Part shown: piece by piece, positions 53,676-62,793 of the stretch
Numbering within the stretch: the stretch's first letter is position 1
Layout of the letters: every line of letters begins with the position of its first letter
NCBI RefSeq assembly: GCF_007751035.1
Contig: NZ_CP036433.1
Coordinates: forward strand, 4,631,001-4,695,000
Direction of reading: 5' to 3'
Source of the DNA: Lignipirellula cremea
Lineage (GTDB): Bacteria; Planctomycetota; Planctomycetia; Pirellulales; Pirellulaceae
DNA length: 64,000 nucleotides
Position numbers and translations under genes: made by a program
Notes under the pieces: generated by a model
Database searches by the model: none
Told to the model about the DNA's origin: nothing
What the model saw: only the letters and a program-made list of their open reading frames with translations

Positions 53676-53913
53676 ATGACCCTGGAAAACATCTTCCCTG
53701 ACTTCGAAGTTATTCGAGAACCAACAGAGGGATTTCCACCCGAGTGGAATCGGCTCCTTGGAATGAGTCCTGTTGCTTCATTGTCCGCGATCTGCGACTG
53801 CATGGGGCTTGGTGCGGAAACGAAGGTTCGTAGCATCGTTACTTCCAGCAGCGATATAGCAATACTTCGCCCTAAACGCAAACGCGATAAGAATTTGCCT
53901 TACTTCAGGCGAC
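53676..53913 (+). pseudogene. Imm5b 5' part: SUKH-like immunity gene split by IS-F
   Basis: The first 79 codons of a second Imm5 gene, starting 7 bp after the HNH fragment stop, as in the T5 pair. IS-F cuts it after codon 79. Joining 53913 to 55432 restores a frame of 208 residues, the same length as Imm5. Confidence 0.85.
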
Positions 53914-55423
53914 GTAACCCTTCAGCCTTCTGAAATCGCTCTTGGCTGATTTCGACAAATTCGTTCTGTTTTGGGGATCATGGACGCTTCCCTTTCTAAC
54001 GACGATGGCCTGGTGGACGCCGCCTTTTTGGAGAAGGTGCTGCGTGGGCGGTTGAGTGAGGCTGAGGCTCGAACGTTTGCTGCGGCCGGGGCCGAGATTA
54101 TCGCCTTTACCATGCTGGCGCTTACGCAGCGGGTCGCTGGTCAGCAGGCGGCCGGGCCGAACACGCCGTCGGCCGCCGTTCCGCCGTACGCCAAGCCGAC
54201 CGCTTCGCCCAGGAAAGGTCAGCGGCGACGCGGCGGACAAAAAGGACATCCCGGCGTCACCCGACCGCCGCTTCCTGAGCCGGATCGGCGCCGCGAACTC
54301 CAACTCGATTGTTGCCCTGAGTGCCAGGGCAAGCTGCAGCGAACAGGCGACACTCGCACTCGCCGCAGCGAAGACATTCCCGACGGCCTCAAGCCGGTCA
54401 TTACGGAAGACATCCTGCATCGCGACTATTGCCCGACCTGCAAAAAACGCGTCGAGCCCAAGCCGCCCGACGTCCTGCCGAACTGCACGCTCGGCAATCG
54501 CACGCTGGTCCTGTCGGCCGTGCTCCATTACCTGCAGGGACTGACGATCAGCCAGATTGTCGACACCTTCAACTTCCATCTGCGAATGAAGGTCACGCCG
54601 GGCGGGCTCATGCAGATGTGGCATCGGCTGGCGACTCTGCTGTTCGCCTGGTATGTGCAGATTCAAGCCGAATGTCTCGACTCGGCCCGGCTCAACGCCG
54701 ACGAAACCGGCTGGCGAGTGCAAGGCAAGACGCATTGGCTGTGGTGCTTCGCCGGGCCGGATGCGACTTTCTATATGATCGATCGCAGTCGCGGTTCGCC
54801 GGCGTTACAAAAGTTTTTTACCAAAGCCTTCGAAGGCGTCCTCATTACCGACTTCTGGTCGCCGTACGATGCGATCGTCTGCGCCGACAAACAGAAGTGC
54901 TGGCCGCACCTGCTGCGCGACATGGCGAGCGTCGACGAAAAACACGCCGGTGACAAGGTCTGGCAGTCGTTCGCGCGGCGAGTGATCAGCGTCTATCGCG
55001 AAGCGAAGAAACTGCACGCCGCCAAGGCGACAACGGCTGCGGTCGACTACGACATCGCCGCGATGCGATTAGAAAGCCGACTGGCGACCATCGCCGGCGA
55101 AGCCTGGAACCACCCCGACGCGGCCCGCCTCGCCAAACGCCTGGCGAAGTACGGCGACCAGTTGCTGACCTTTTTATGGCACGACGACATCCCCTCGGAC
55201 AACAACCACGGCGAGCGTCAGATTCGTCCGGCGGTGATGATCCGCAAGAACAGTTACGGCAACCACAGCGACCGCGGCATGCTCACCCAATCAGTACTGA
55301 TGACGATCTTCCGCACCCTCAAACTGCGAAATCAACAACCGCTCGAAACGATCCTCGAAGCCCTCGCGAACTACGCCAAAACCGGAAAAATCCCGCCCCT
55401 GCCGCAGAAGGCTGAATAGTTAC
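53914..55423 (+). mobile_element. IS-F (IS66-like), inserted in Imm5b
   Basis: 1510 bp, ends GTAACCCTTCAGCCTTCTG and the complement of GTAACTATTCAGCCTTCTG. Flanking copies CAGGCGAC and AAGGCGAC (7 of 8) fit the 8-bp duplication usual for IS66. Only the large transposase gene is present; tnpA and tnpB are lacking, as in single-gene IS66 members. Confidence 0.88.
53980..55419 (+). CDS. IS66-family transposase (TnpC type)
   Basis: 479 residues from the ATG at 53980. An N-terminal helical region, a basic KGQRRRGGQKGHPG segment, a zinc-binding CCPECQ...CPTC part, then the DDE core LNADETGWRVQGKTHW, LITDFWSPYDA and DDIPSDNNHGERQIRP. It ends ANYAKTGKIPPLPQKAE. Complete and likely active. Confidence 0.93.
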   Translation: MDASLSNDDGLVDAAFLEKVLRGRLSEAEARTFAAAGAEIIAFTMLALTQRVAGQQAAGPNTPSAAVPPYAKPTASPRKGQRRRGGQKGHPGVTRPPLPEPDRRRELQLDCCPECQGKLQRTGDTRTRRSEDIPDGLKPVITEDILHRDYCPTCKKRVEPKPPDVLPNCTLGNRTLVLSAVLHYLQGLTISQIVDTFNFHLRMKVTPGGLMQMWHRLATLLFAWYVQIQAECLDSARLNADETGWRVQGKTHWLWCFAGPDATFYMIDRSRGSPALQKFFTKAFEGVLITDFWSPYDAIVCADKQKCWPHLLRDMASVDEKHAGDKVWQSFARRVISVYREAKKLHAAKATTAAVDYDIAAMRLESRLATIAGEAWNHPDAARLAKRLAKYGDQLLTFLWHDDIPSDNNHGERQIRPAVMIRKNSYGNHSDRGMLTQSVLMTIFRTLKLRNQQPLETILEALANYAKTGKIPPLPQKAE

Positions 55424-55431
55424 AAGGCGAC

Positions 55432-55820
55432 TGGGGGTTACGACCGCTGCCGACTTAGCAATGTATTTCACACCTCCTGCAAAGGTCGAAACAACTCACC
55501 GATACCCGCCCGGCTATACAACTCTGGTTGAAAGCATCGGTCCGCTCTATTTCACGCAATTTGGCGGGAATATACTATCTCCGCTTCAAATCCAGAATGC
55601 ACGCGAACAGATTCGTACTTCAATTGAATTTGAGGGGAGTATCAGAAATTCATTGGTACCCTTTTATGATCATGAAACTGGCGACTTTGATTGCTGGCAA
55701 GACGACGACTGTATGGAATGCGTATTCTTCGACCACGAAACCCAGGATTTGACTTTTATTTCTCGTGGCGAATTTTCTAACTGGATCGAGAAGAGATTCT
55801 TGTCGTTCTACGAGATGTGA
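55432..55820 (+). pseudogene. Imm5b 3' part
   Basis: The rest of the split SUKH-like gene, read in phase with 53676-53913 once IS-F and one target copy are removed. It holds SLVPFYDHETGDFDCW and ISRGEFSNWIEKRF as in Imm5. Confidence 0.85.
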
Positions 55821-55864
55821 CCATATCCTATTACTATCGGTCGACAGGTGGGGCCACTCAAACC

Positions 55865-57360
55865 CAGGGCTTTAAAGCTAGCACCACCTCCCCGGCGGTG
55901 TGGGGTGACGCGTTGGCTCGGATTGCAATAATTGCAGTAGAACTAACCATTTACGGCAATTCGGAGGCGTATCATGATTCTCGGCGAGGTGTTTGCGCGG
56001 TTTGAAAAGGAGGGTCCCATCCCCGTCATGACCAAAGCGGCGCTCGGTGCGGCCTTGACGCCGGATCGGTTGGATCAGATCTTCGCCGACCATGCTGTGT
56101 CGCAACGGGTGTCGGAATTGTCGTTTTCGGTGTTGGTCAATTTGATGGGCATGGTGGTCGCCAAAACTCGCAAAAGCACCAACGCCGCTTATCAAGCTTG
56201 CAAGCAAGATATCTCCGTCTCCGTGAACAGCGTCTATGACAAACTCAACGGCGTTGAGCCGCTGGTGTCCGCCGCGTTGGTGCGCGAGACGGCGACGCTG
56301 TTTCGGGAACTGATCGAGCCGATGAACAGCGCCCGTCCCAGCCTGTTGCCCGGTTATCGCGTGCGCATCCTGGACGGCAATCATCCCGGCGCCACGCAGC
56401 ATCGCATCCAGGAGTTACGGACCATCGCCGCCGGTCCTTTGCCAGGCGTGGTGCTGGCGGTGCTCGACCCCCAACTCGGTCTCATCGACGATGTGGAACT
56501 GGCGGAAGACGGCCATGCGCAAGAGCGTTCGCTGCTGATCGAGTTGATCAATCGCTTGGTGCCAGGCGAGGTGTGGGTCGCCGATCGCAATTTCTGCACG
56601 TCGGTGTTCCTCCAAGAGATCGCCTTGAATGAAGCGTTTTTCGTCATTCGGCAACACGCCGCGAATGTCCGCTGGAAGCCCACGGGAGACCGTGTTTTAC
56701 GGGGCGAAAGCGAAACGGGCCAAGTCTTCGAGCAGTCCATTCTGATCACCGACGACTTTGGCGCCAAGCTGCCGGCTCGCCGCATCAGCGTCGAATTGTT
56801 CCAATCGGGCCGTGGCGGAGAACAGGAGATTCACATCCTTTCCAATCTGCCGGCGGACGTCGACGCAGTGACAATCTCTGACACATACCGCACGCGCTGG
56901 AGCATTGAAGCCGCCTTCAACGAACTGCGACTGTCGCTCAACAACGAGATCAACACGCTGGGCTATCCGCCGGCGGCGTTATTCGGTTTTAGCCTGGGAC
57001 TGGTGATTTTCAATGCGTTGGCTGTAGTGAAAGCCGCGCTGCGGGCGGCGCACGGCGTGGAAAAGATTGAGAAGAATTTTTCCTTCTACTACATGGCGGA
57101 TGAAATGAGCATGGTGTGGCGCGGCATGATGATCGCCATCCCGGAAGATGAATGGCGCGAAGCGCTGTCGCCTTTGACGCTGAAACAGTTATCAAAAATG
57201 TTAGTGGAGTTGGCGGGGAACGTGCGTCTATCCGCCTTTCAGAAACACAAACGCGGCCCAAAACGCCCGCCGCCGAAGCGAACCAAACGGAACGACCAAC
57301 CCCACGTTTCCACCGCCAAAATTCTTGCTAAACGCAAGAAGTGCTAGCTTTAAAGCCCTG
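55865..57360 (+). mobile_element. IS-A copy 3, inserted in a toxin leader repeat
   Basis: 1496 bp, opposite in direction to copies 1 and 2. An 11-bp target duplication, CCACTCAAACC, lies at 55854-55864 and 57361-57371. The target is the core of the short leader repeat before T6. Confidence 0.95.
55974..57347 (+). CDS. IS4-family transposase (IS-A copy 3)
   Basis: 457 residues, the same protein as copy 2 with Leu at residue 29. Catalytic D134, D204 and E312 are kept. The conservation of all three copies points to recent spread. Confidence 0.95.
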   Translation: MILGEVFARFEKEGPIPVMTKAALGAALTPDRLDQIFADHAVSQRVSELSFSVLVNLMGMVVAKTRKSTNAAYQACKQDISVSVNSVYDKLNGVEPLVSAALVRETATLFRELIEPMNSARPSLLPGYRVRILDGNHPGATQHRIQELRTIAAGPLPGVVLAVLDPQLGLIDDVELAEDGHAQERSLLIELINRLVPGEVWVADRNFCTSVFLQEIALNEAFFVIRQHAANVRWKPTGDRVLRGESETGQVFEQSILITDDFGAKLPARRISVELFQSGRGGEQEIHILSNLPADVDAVTISDTYRTRWSIEAAFNELRLSLNNEINTLGYPPAALFGFSLGLVIFNALAVVKAALRAAHGVEKIEKNFSFYYMADEMSMVWRGMMIAIPEDEWREALSPLTLKQLSKMLVELAGNVRLSAFQKHKRGPKRPPPKRTKRNDQPHVSTAKILAKRKKC

Positions 57361-57403
57361 CCACTCAAACCTTGTCCCTCACCCCGGCCAGTCTTTTTGC
57401 TCA
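57361..57403 (+). repeat. Cassette leader repeat J6, short form
   Basis: Right half of a leader identical to J5, joined to the T6 carrier at the same truncated point as T4; the left half is at 55843-55864 on the other side of IS-A copy 3. Confidence 0.65.
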
Positions 57404-58441
57404 GTGCGAGCAATCGCCAGCAACGGCGGCCATGTCGAGTTGTCCGATGCGATCAGCATCTTTTTCGCCCTGACCTCAGCGGCCGGCGTGATGCGCGGCA
57501 TGATGCGAAGCAAATGCTTCATCGCCGGCACGCAGGTCCTCATTGCGGACCACGTCATCCAGGTCGCCGCCGAGACCAGCGACGACCTGCTCACCCTGCT
57601 GCTGCCCAGCCTGACAATCGCCGCCGGCGCTGCTACCCTGGCAGGCGTCGGCCTGGCGATCAGCCGACGGAAGAAGCAGCAAGACGGCCTGCCGCCCGGC
57701 GGTCCGCCGCGAAGATCCACCACCCAGAACCTGCTGGAAAACGGCGCGAAACTGATGGACGATCTGGTCGACGACGTACTCTACGGTTTCGGCGCTTCCC
57801 CCGCACCGCAGTTAGCTGGCCTGCCGGCCGACTGGGAAGACTTCATGGACGACGCGCTGTGCCAGGCGACGTCCAGGTCGTTGTCGTCGACAACGCCCGC
57901 GCCGCGGCCGTCCTTTTCTTTCGACGAGCCGGAGACGCCCGCGGCTTTCCCTTCCACCCCGTCCACAGTGACAGAAGCTGGTCACCCGTCGACATCGTCA
58001 GACTCGTCACCCCGCGAGAAGTCGTCTCGCTGGCTAAGCGGCGGCATCCTCTGCAGCCTGCTGCTCACCCTCCTCTTCGGCAGCGCCTGGGCCTGGAATT
58101 CCAACCGCGAAAAACCAGCGCCGACGGTTACTTCCAAGACCGTCTACACGACCAGGAACATCGAAGACATCAAGCCCGGCGACACGGTCGTCAGCTTCAA
58201 CGAAGAGACTAGCGAAAACGAACGCAAGCCCGTCACCGACACGTTTGACCGCGTCAGCGACCACCTCCGCATCCTCGAAATCGAAACCGCCAACGGCGAG
58301 CTCCAAACCCTGGAAACGACGGACGAACACCCCTTCTTCACCCCGCTCTCCGGCTGGGTCAACGCCGGCGATCTCCAAGTTGGCGACACGGTTTTCGACC
58401 ACCAGCACCAAACTGCAACCGTTCGCCGCACGAGGTGCTAA
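57404..58441 (+). pseudogene. T6: Hint-domain toxin carrier ended by a nonsense codon
   Basis: From the GTG at 57404 the front half equals T4 (VRAIASNGGHVELSDAISIF, CFIAGTQVLIAD), and from about 57830 on it equals T1 (TPAPRPSFSFDEPETPAAF, SRWLSGGILCSLLL), so it is a recombinant. The frame ends at TAA (58439-58441), where T1 has GAA: one G to T change inside the Hint domain, before the VHN cleavage site. The frame is open beyond the stop into the toxin domain. Confidence 0.8.
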
Positions 58442-58945
58442 CCGTATCCGGACGGTGTTGCCGTCTATAACTTTACCGTCGAAGACAACCACACTTATTT
58501 CGTGCGGGAGTACGGCAGTGAAACGTCACCAGTTTTGGTGCATAATGCGAAATGCTCTGGCACAAAACTCGTGGAGCAAGGGCGAGACGCACGCGGCAGA
58601 TTCTTGCCCAAGAAAGGCGGCGAGATTATCCCAGGCTCAAGGGCTGTTGACACTGTTGAGGATATTTTCAAAAAGAGGAAGGGATATGAAATTCTCGGTC
58701 GCGAGATTTCGTTTGTCAATCCGGCGACCGGACAACTTAGACGTTATGACCTGGTTGTGCGTACTCCCGGTCGCAAGATCATTGGTATTGAAGTCAAGTC
58801 AGGTACAGCCTCGCGAAATGCTGCTCAAAGAACCTTCGATAAACTTGTAAATAGTAGAAGCTCAGCTCTTCGTGCAACTGGCCGAAAAGCCGCCGAACTC
58901 AATGTCACAAACATCAACAAAGTTCTCCTTTACAGAGTGCCATAG
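58442..58945 (+). pseudogene. T6 toxin part: REase-fold nuclease domain after the nonsense codon
   Basis: In phase with T6, it completes the Hint (VAVYNFTVEDNHTYF, VLVHN) and then the toxin: RRYDLVVRTPGRKIIGIEVK, SGTASRNAAQRTFDKLV. The Asp and EVK form a PD-(D/E)XK site. A GTG at 58502 could restart translation and yield the nuclease with a short leader. It is nearly the same as the T1 toxin (for example Arg for Leu in ILGREISF). Imm6 follows after 14 bp. Confidence 0.75.
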
Positions 58946-58959
58946 GTAGCAAGCGAGTT

Positions 58960-59166
58960 ATGAAACAGGATAAACAAGCCAAAGAAGGTTGGGTCCACCA
59001 GGTCGCGTCCAACTTAGAGCCGACATTGAGGAAATTAAGGTTCCGGAAATCCGGTAAGACTAAATTTAAGAGAACACTAAATGGATGCGAGTGTCGCTAT
59101 TTAATCTCCATTCGACACCCGAGGTATTCTACTGACCAACACCAGTTGTACATAAATCCATGCATT
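58960..59166 (+). pseudogene. Imm6 5' part: immunity gene split by two insertion sequences
   Basis: ATG at 58960, 69 codons to the IS-D border. It begins MKQDKQAKEGWVHQVASNLE and continues LRKLRFRKSGKTKFKRTLNG. Joined to 60694-60791 and 62405-62744 it gives 214 residues without a frameshift. The pattern resembles DUF4304-type proteins, some of which serve as immunity proteins. It is the partner of the T6 nuclease by position. Confidence 0.7.
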
Positions 59167-59226
59167 GAATGGCACTCAATCCGCCTAAGTCCTTCTCGGG
59201 CTAGCGGATAAGTTGATATCGACAAG

Positions 59227-59290
59227 GAAGGGGCCTCGCGGGCATATTCTTTGGGAACGCTCAAATTCTCAAAGGCAAGGAGGCCCCTTC
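59227..59290 (+). promoter_or_regulatory. Inverted repeat covering the IS-D transposase ribosome-binding site
   Basis: GAAGGGGCCTC (59227-59237) pairs exactly with GAGGCCCCTTC (59280-59290). The second arm overlaps the Shine-Dalgarno AAGGAGG (59277-59283) and ends one base before the ATG. Outside transcripts could fold and block initiation, as in IS10/IS50. Confidence 0.65.
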
Positions 59291-59291
59291 G

Positions 59292-60656
59292 ATGTTCGAT
59301 TCTTTTCGCTCGCGGTTGGCTGCGGCCCGACGTGATGATCAACTGTTCTTCGCTGCGCTGATCGATCAACAGACTATCCGATCCAGCTTTGGCGACGCAA
59401 GTACAATCCTCGATTCCGCGCGAATTTACGACACCGCCGTCACCGTTTGGGTGTTCCTCTCGCAAACCCTCACTTCCGGCCACAACTGCGTCCAGGCGGT
59501 TGCCAAATTGATCGCCTTTCGCGCCGCTAAAGGCCTGCCGATTCCTGCCGCTCTAAGCGGCGCCTACTGCATGGCGCGAGACAAACTTAACGAAGCCGGC
59601 ATGCACCGCCTGGTGACAGATTCTGGCGCCGCGATCGAAGATTCCGTCCCCGATCAATGGCTCTGGCGAGGACATCGCGTTATCGTCGGCGACGGTTGCA
59701 CGCTGACAATGGCTGACACTCCTGAAAACCAAGAAGCCTATCCGCAAATGGCGGGGCAAAAACCCGGCTGTGGATTTCCCATCATGCGGATGGTGGTCTT
59801 CTTCGGCCTGGCCACCGGCGTCGTGCTGGAAGCCGCCATGGGTCGCTATAAAGGCAAGCTGACGGCCGAGGTCAGCCTGTTCCGTGAGATCGACAAAATC
59901 CTCGAAGAAGACGACGTTTATCTCGCAGATCGAGCCTATTCTGGCTGGTTCGACATCGCCCGGCAGCTGGCCCGAGGGGTGCATGTGGTGCTGCGAAAAC
60001 ATCAATCGCGAAGGACCGATTTCCGCACCGGCGTGCGCTACAGCAAAGACGAACACGCGGTGTTCTGGGACAAGCCGCCACGGCCTGCCTGGATGACCGC
60101 AGAAGAGTACGCCGGCTATGACGTATTCCTGACACTGCGTGAGATCCGGGTGCGGATCGCCACGCCCGGCTTTCGCACGCGTGAGGTCATCATTGTGACC
60201 AACTTGCTCGACGACATCGAGTACAACAAGGAGGATCTGGCGGCTCTTTATCGTCGGCGGTGGCAAGCAGAATTAAATCTAAGATCGTTGAAAACGGTGA
60301 TGCAAATGGACCACTTGCGCTGCAAGCAACCCCATCGTGTGCGGAACGAAATCCGAGCTCACTTCACGGCCTATAACTTGGTCCGTCAGATGATGTGCGA
60401 GGCAGCGATCCGCGGCGACGTGCAACCCTGGCAAATCAGCTTTAAGGGGACGATGCAAACGCTTAACGAGTTGCTGCCGGTGTTGTGCATGACAGGGGAC
60501 GCCGATCCGCTCTGCGACGTGTTTTATGATTGCTGCTTGCAGCATGTCGTTGGCAATCGCCCGGACCGCTACGAACCGCGAGTCCGCAAACGCCGGCCCA
60601 ATCCGTACAAGCTCATGACCAAGCCCCGTCACAGCCACCAACCCGGCAAAGAATAA
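59292..60656 (+). CDS. IS4-family transposase of IS-D
   Basis: 454 residues from an ATG with a full AAGGAGG. DDE marks: VIVGDGCTLTMADTPENQEA, VYLADRAYSGWFDI and YRRRWQAELNLRSLK. The tail NRPDRYEPRVRKRRPNPYKL matches IS-C. Complete. Confidence 0.93.
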   Translation: MFDSFRSRLAAARRDDQLFFAALIDQQTIRSSFGDASTILDSARIYDTAVTVWVFLSQTLTSGHNCVQAVAKLIAFRAAKGLPIPAALSGAYCMARDKLNEAGMHRLVTDSGAAIEDSVPDQWLWRGHRVIVGDGCTLTMADTPENQEAYPQMAGQKPGCGFPIMRMVVFFGLATGVVLEAAMGRYKGKLTAEVSLFREIDKILEEDDVYLADRAYSGWFDIARQLARGVHVVLRKHQSRRTDFRTGVRYSKDEHAVFWDKPPRPAWMTAEEYAGYDVFLTLREIRVRIATPGFRTREVIIVTNLLDDIEYNKEDLAALYRRRWQAELNLRSLKTVMQMDHLRCKQPHRVRNEIRAHFTAYNLVRQMMCEAAIRGDVQPWQISFKGTMQTLNELLPVLCMTGDADPLCDVFYDCCLQHVVGNRPDRYEPRVRKRRPNPYKLMTKPRHSHQPGKE

Positions 60657-60693
60657 AGAGTTACGCGGATTGAATGCCATTCATCCATGCATT

Positions 60694-60791
60694 CATGTGT
60701 TCTACCAGGAGCTAGAAGAGGCGCATTGTAAACTAGTGGGGAAGCCCTTTAATAGAGATTTCCCCACGCTTGGAGGCAGCTTAGGGCTTTA
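60694..60791 (+). pseudogene. Imm6 middle part
   Basis: 98 bases between IS-D and IS-E, encoding HVFYQELEEAHCKLVGKPFN then RDFPTLGGSLGL in phase with both other parts. Confidence 0.7.
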
Positions 60792-62397
60792 CTGCACTTT
60801 AGGCGATCATATTACTATGGCGATTAGCCCTTCAAGGAGCGTGCGGATTTGGGGGCTGTTGGGCGTCGGGGGTAGAGTGGCGATAAATTGTTTTTCTAAC
60901 ATTTTACGGGCGATTGTGCGGCGACGGTCGGCGTGGGACGGCCGACGCGAGGCGTTGTCCCAGGGGCGGGAGCGGCGGTCGCTCAGTTCCGCTTGCGGCG
61001 ACTCCCAACTGCACAGTTCTACAAGGCCGTACACCCAGCTGTTGAGATTCCAACAGCCGATGCTCGACCACACATTTCGAACTTGCTGCTGACCGGCGCC
61101 CCAGACTTCTTTCATCCCTTGGAAACATTCTTCGATCGCCCAGCGCGCGGCGACGGCCTCCAGAATCTCACGCACGTCGGCGCTGGGGTCCGTGCAAAAG
61201 TAAGGCGCCCAGTTGCCGTCGTCAAAGCGGAGCAGCACCACACGGATGCGCCCGCTGATCAACTCCGATGTCGCCAGGAACGATTTGCACGGGCGCGTGA
61301 CTTCGACGCCTCGGCCAGAATAGGTGAGCGATTCCCAGCCTTGACTTTGGTCGGCGAGTGTCGCCAGGGAGAGTTTGTTCCGGCCATAAATCCGGCGCCT
61401 GCCGCGACGGTGCGGAACAGCTTCGCCGGGCAGGTCGAACAAGCAGGCGTCCCTGCGCAAGCGGCTGACGACCGTGACGCCGAGTTTCAGCACAGGCAGG
61501 AGAAAAGGTCGTGCGGCGTAGGCGCCGTCGACCGCCAGCCAGACCGAGTTCCGCACGCCGCGGGCGCGCAGCGATTGCACGAACGACGTCAACAGCGCGA
61601 CGCCCAGTTCGTGTTTCGTACGGAATTCCCATGCATATTTTACCGCCAGTTTCGGCACATCGGCCTGGCGGACGTACAGCAGCGACTGCAGCGGCAAGGC
61701 GATCACGCCCCACAACGGATGCGTCGCCAGCCAGGTCAACAGGACCCAGTTGTGGCCGTAAAGCCATTCTCCGTCGGCCGGTCCCGGCGTCGGATTGTGA
61801 TGCACTCCGGCGCCTTCCACACAGCGTCCGAAGCGCGAAGTGGGCGAGTCATCCAGGGCGAGCTGAATGCGGTCGCCGACGCCCGGCGCGAACTTCTGCA
61901 CGAGCAAGCCGACCATGGCGCTGGCCAGCGATCCCGACGATCGGCCAACGCTGATGAGGCATTCATAGAAGCGATCCCAGTCCTGCTGCACCCCGGCCGC
62001 GGCGAACCAGGCGCTGGCGGTGCGTCGATCGTCGGCCAGCAACATGCCCGCGACGATGATCGACAACCGAAAGGCGATCCGTCGATCCAGCACCGACTGC
62101 AAGGCGGCCACCGCCGTCTGGAGATAGCCGCACAAAGGGGTGATCGCTTCTGTCGTGCGCGATCGCAAGGGATTGGTCCGCTTCAAACGCTGGCACTTGT
62201 GATGCTGCGACGGCGTCTGCTTTTTGTGTTTCGCTTGCGGACGTTTGGCGGATCGCTTACGCTTGGCCATCCATGGCTCTCCCGGTGGTTTTGTGATTTG
62301 TGGTTATCTCACTAACCATCGCGGAGAGCCACCTTTTCAGGCAAGCTCAAAATTCCAGACTCCCCCGTCAAACGGCAGACGTTCGCCTAAAGTGCAG
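60792..62397 (-). mobile_element. IS-E (DDE element, family not assigned), inserted in Imm6
   Basis: 1606 bp with ends CTGCACTTTAGGC and GCCTAAAGTGCAG. A 7-bp duplication, GGCTTTA, lies at 60785-60791 and 62398-62404. Confidence 0.88.
60807..62270 (-). CDS. DDE transposase of IS-E (IS4/IS701-like superfamily)
   Basis: 487 residues with a very basic N-terminus. LALDDSPTSRFGRCVEGAGV, HHNPTPGPADGEWLYGHNW, SVWLAVDGAYAARPF and AARWAIEECFQGMKEVWGAG give the catalytic Asp, Asp and Glu of an RNase H-type transposase. DDE_5/IS701-like proteins look closest, but a 7-bp target duplication does not fit IS701, so I leave the family open. Confidence 0.85.
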   Translation of the reverse strand: MAKRKRSAKRPQAKHKKQTPSQHHKCQRLKRTNPLRSRTTEAITPLCGYLQTAVAALQSVLDRRIAFRLSIIVAGMLLADDRRTASAWFAAAGVQQDWDRFYECLISVGRSSGSLASAMVGLLVQKFAPGVGDRIQLALDDSPTSRFGRCVEGAGVHHNPTPGPADGEWLYGHNWVLLTWLATHPLWGVIALPLQSLLYVRQADVPKLAVKYAWEFRTKHELGVALLTSFVQSLRARGVRNSVWLAVDGAYAARPFLLPVLKLGVTVVSRLRRDACLFDLPGEAVPHRRGRRRIYGRNKLSLATLADQSQGWESLTYSGRGVEVTRPCKSFLATSELISGRIRVVLLRFDDGNWAPYFCTDPSADVREILEAVAARWAIEECFQGMKEVWGAGQQQVRNVWSSIGCWNLNSWVYGLVELCSWESPQAELSDRRSRPWDNASRRPSHADRRRTIARKMLEKQFIATLPPTPNSPQIRTLLEGLIAIVI

Positions 62398-62404
62398 GGC
62401 TTTA

Positions 62405-62744
62405 TAAAGAGGGTGGAAATAGTGAGGAATGGCCGATCGATAGCCGCGAATCCGCAACAGCCCTTATTGGTCACCTGGAAGAGGATATCAGTATGGTTGC
62501 AATGCCGTTCTGGGAAGCTCTGGCTACGAGATCCAAAATGCTTGAAGCGATCGAGGGGGGGCAGAAATGGGCGAAGAGATCCGATTCTTGGAAGTACGTT
62601 CACGTCATTCTAATTTACGTGGAACGGGGGATTGATAATGCGATGCAGTTTGTCGCTGAAAACCCGAAAAAATTTAGAGAGTTCAGTGAAGAAACGCTGA
62701 AGTACAAACTACTAAATCTGCAAGCCTTCAAAGACAAGATCTAG
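62405..62744 (+). pseudogene. Imm6 3' part
   Basis: The final 113 codons of Imm6 in phase with the middle part: KEGGNSEEWPIDSRESATAL, HLEEDISMVAMPFWEAL, ending LLNLQAFKDKI and TAG. An ATG at 62493 begins a 83-residue frame within it, but this is only the tail of the split gene. Confidence 0.7.
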
Positions 62745-62793
62745 TGCAAGCGCACCTTGCACTTTGCGGGGTTAGCTTGGGGTGGGTTGGGGA

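Larger units (their letters stand above)
59167..60682 (+). mobile_element. IS-D (IS4-like), inserted in Imm6
   Basis: 1516 bp, ends GAATGGCACTCAATCCGC and the complement of GAATGGCATTCAATCCGC. An 11-bp target duplication, ATCCATGCATT, lies at 59156-59166 and 60683-60693. The ends resemble those of IS-C (GAATGGCAC). Confidence 0.93.

Noticed and set aside
62493-62744. Independent 83-residue gene
   Set aside because: It is the tail of the split Imm6 gene, in phase with its other two parts.
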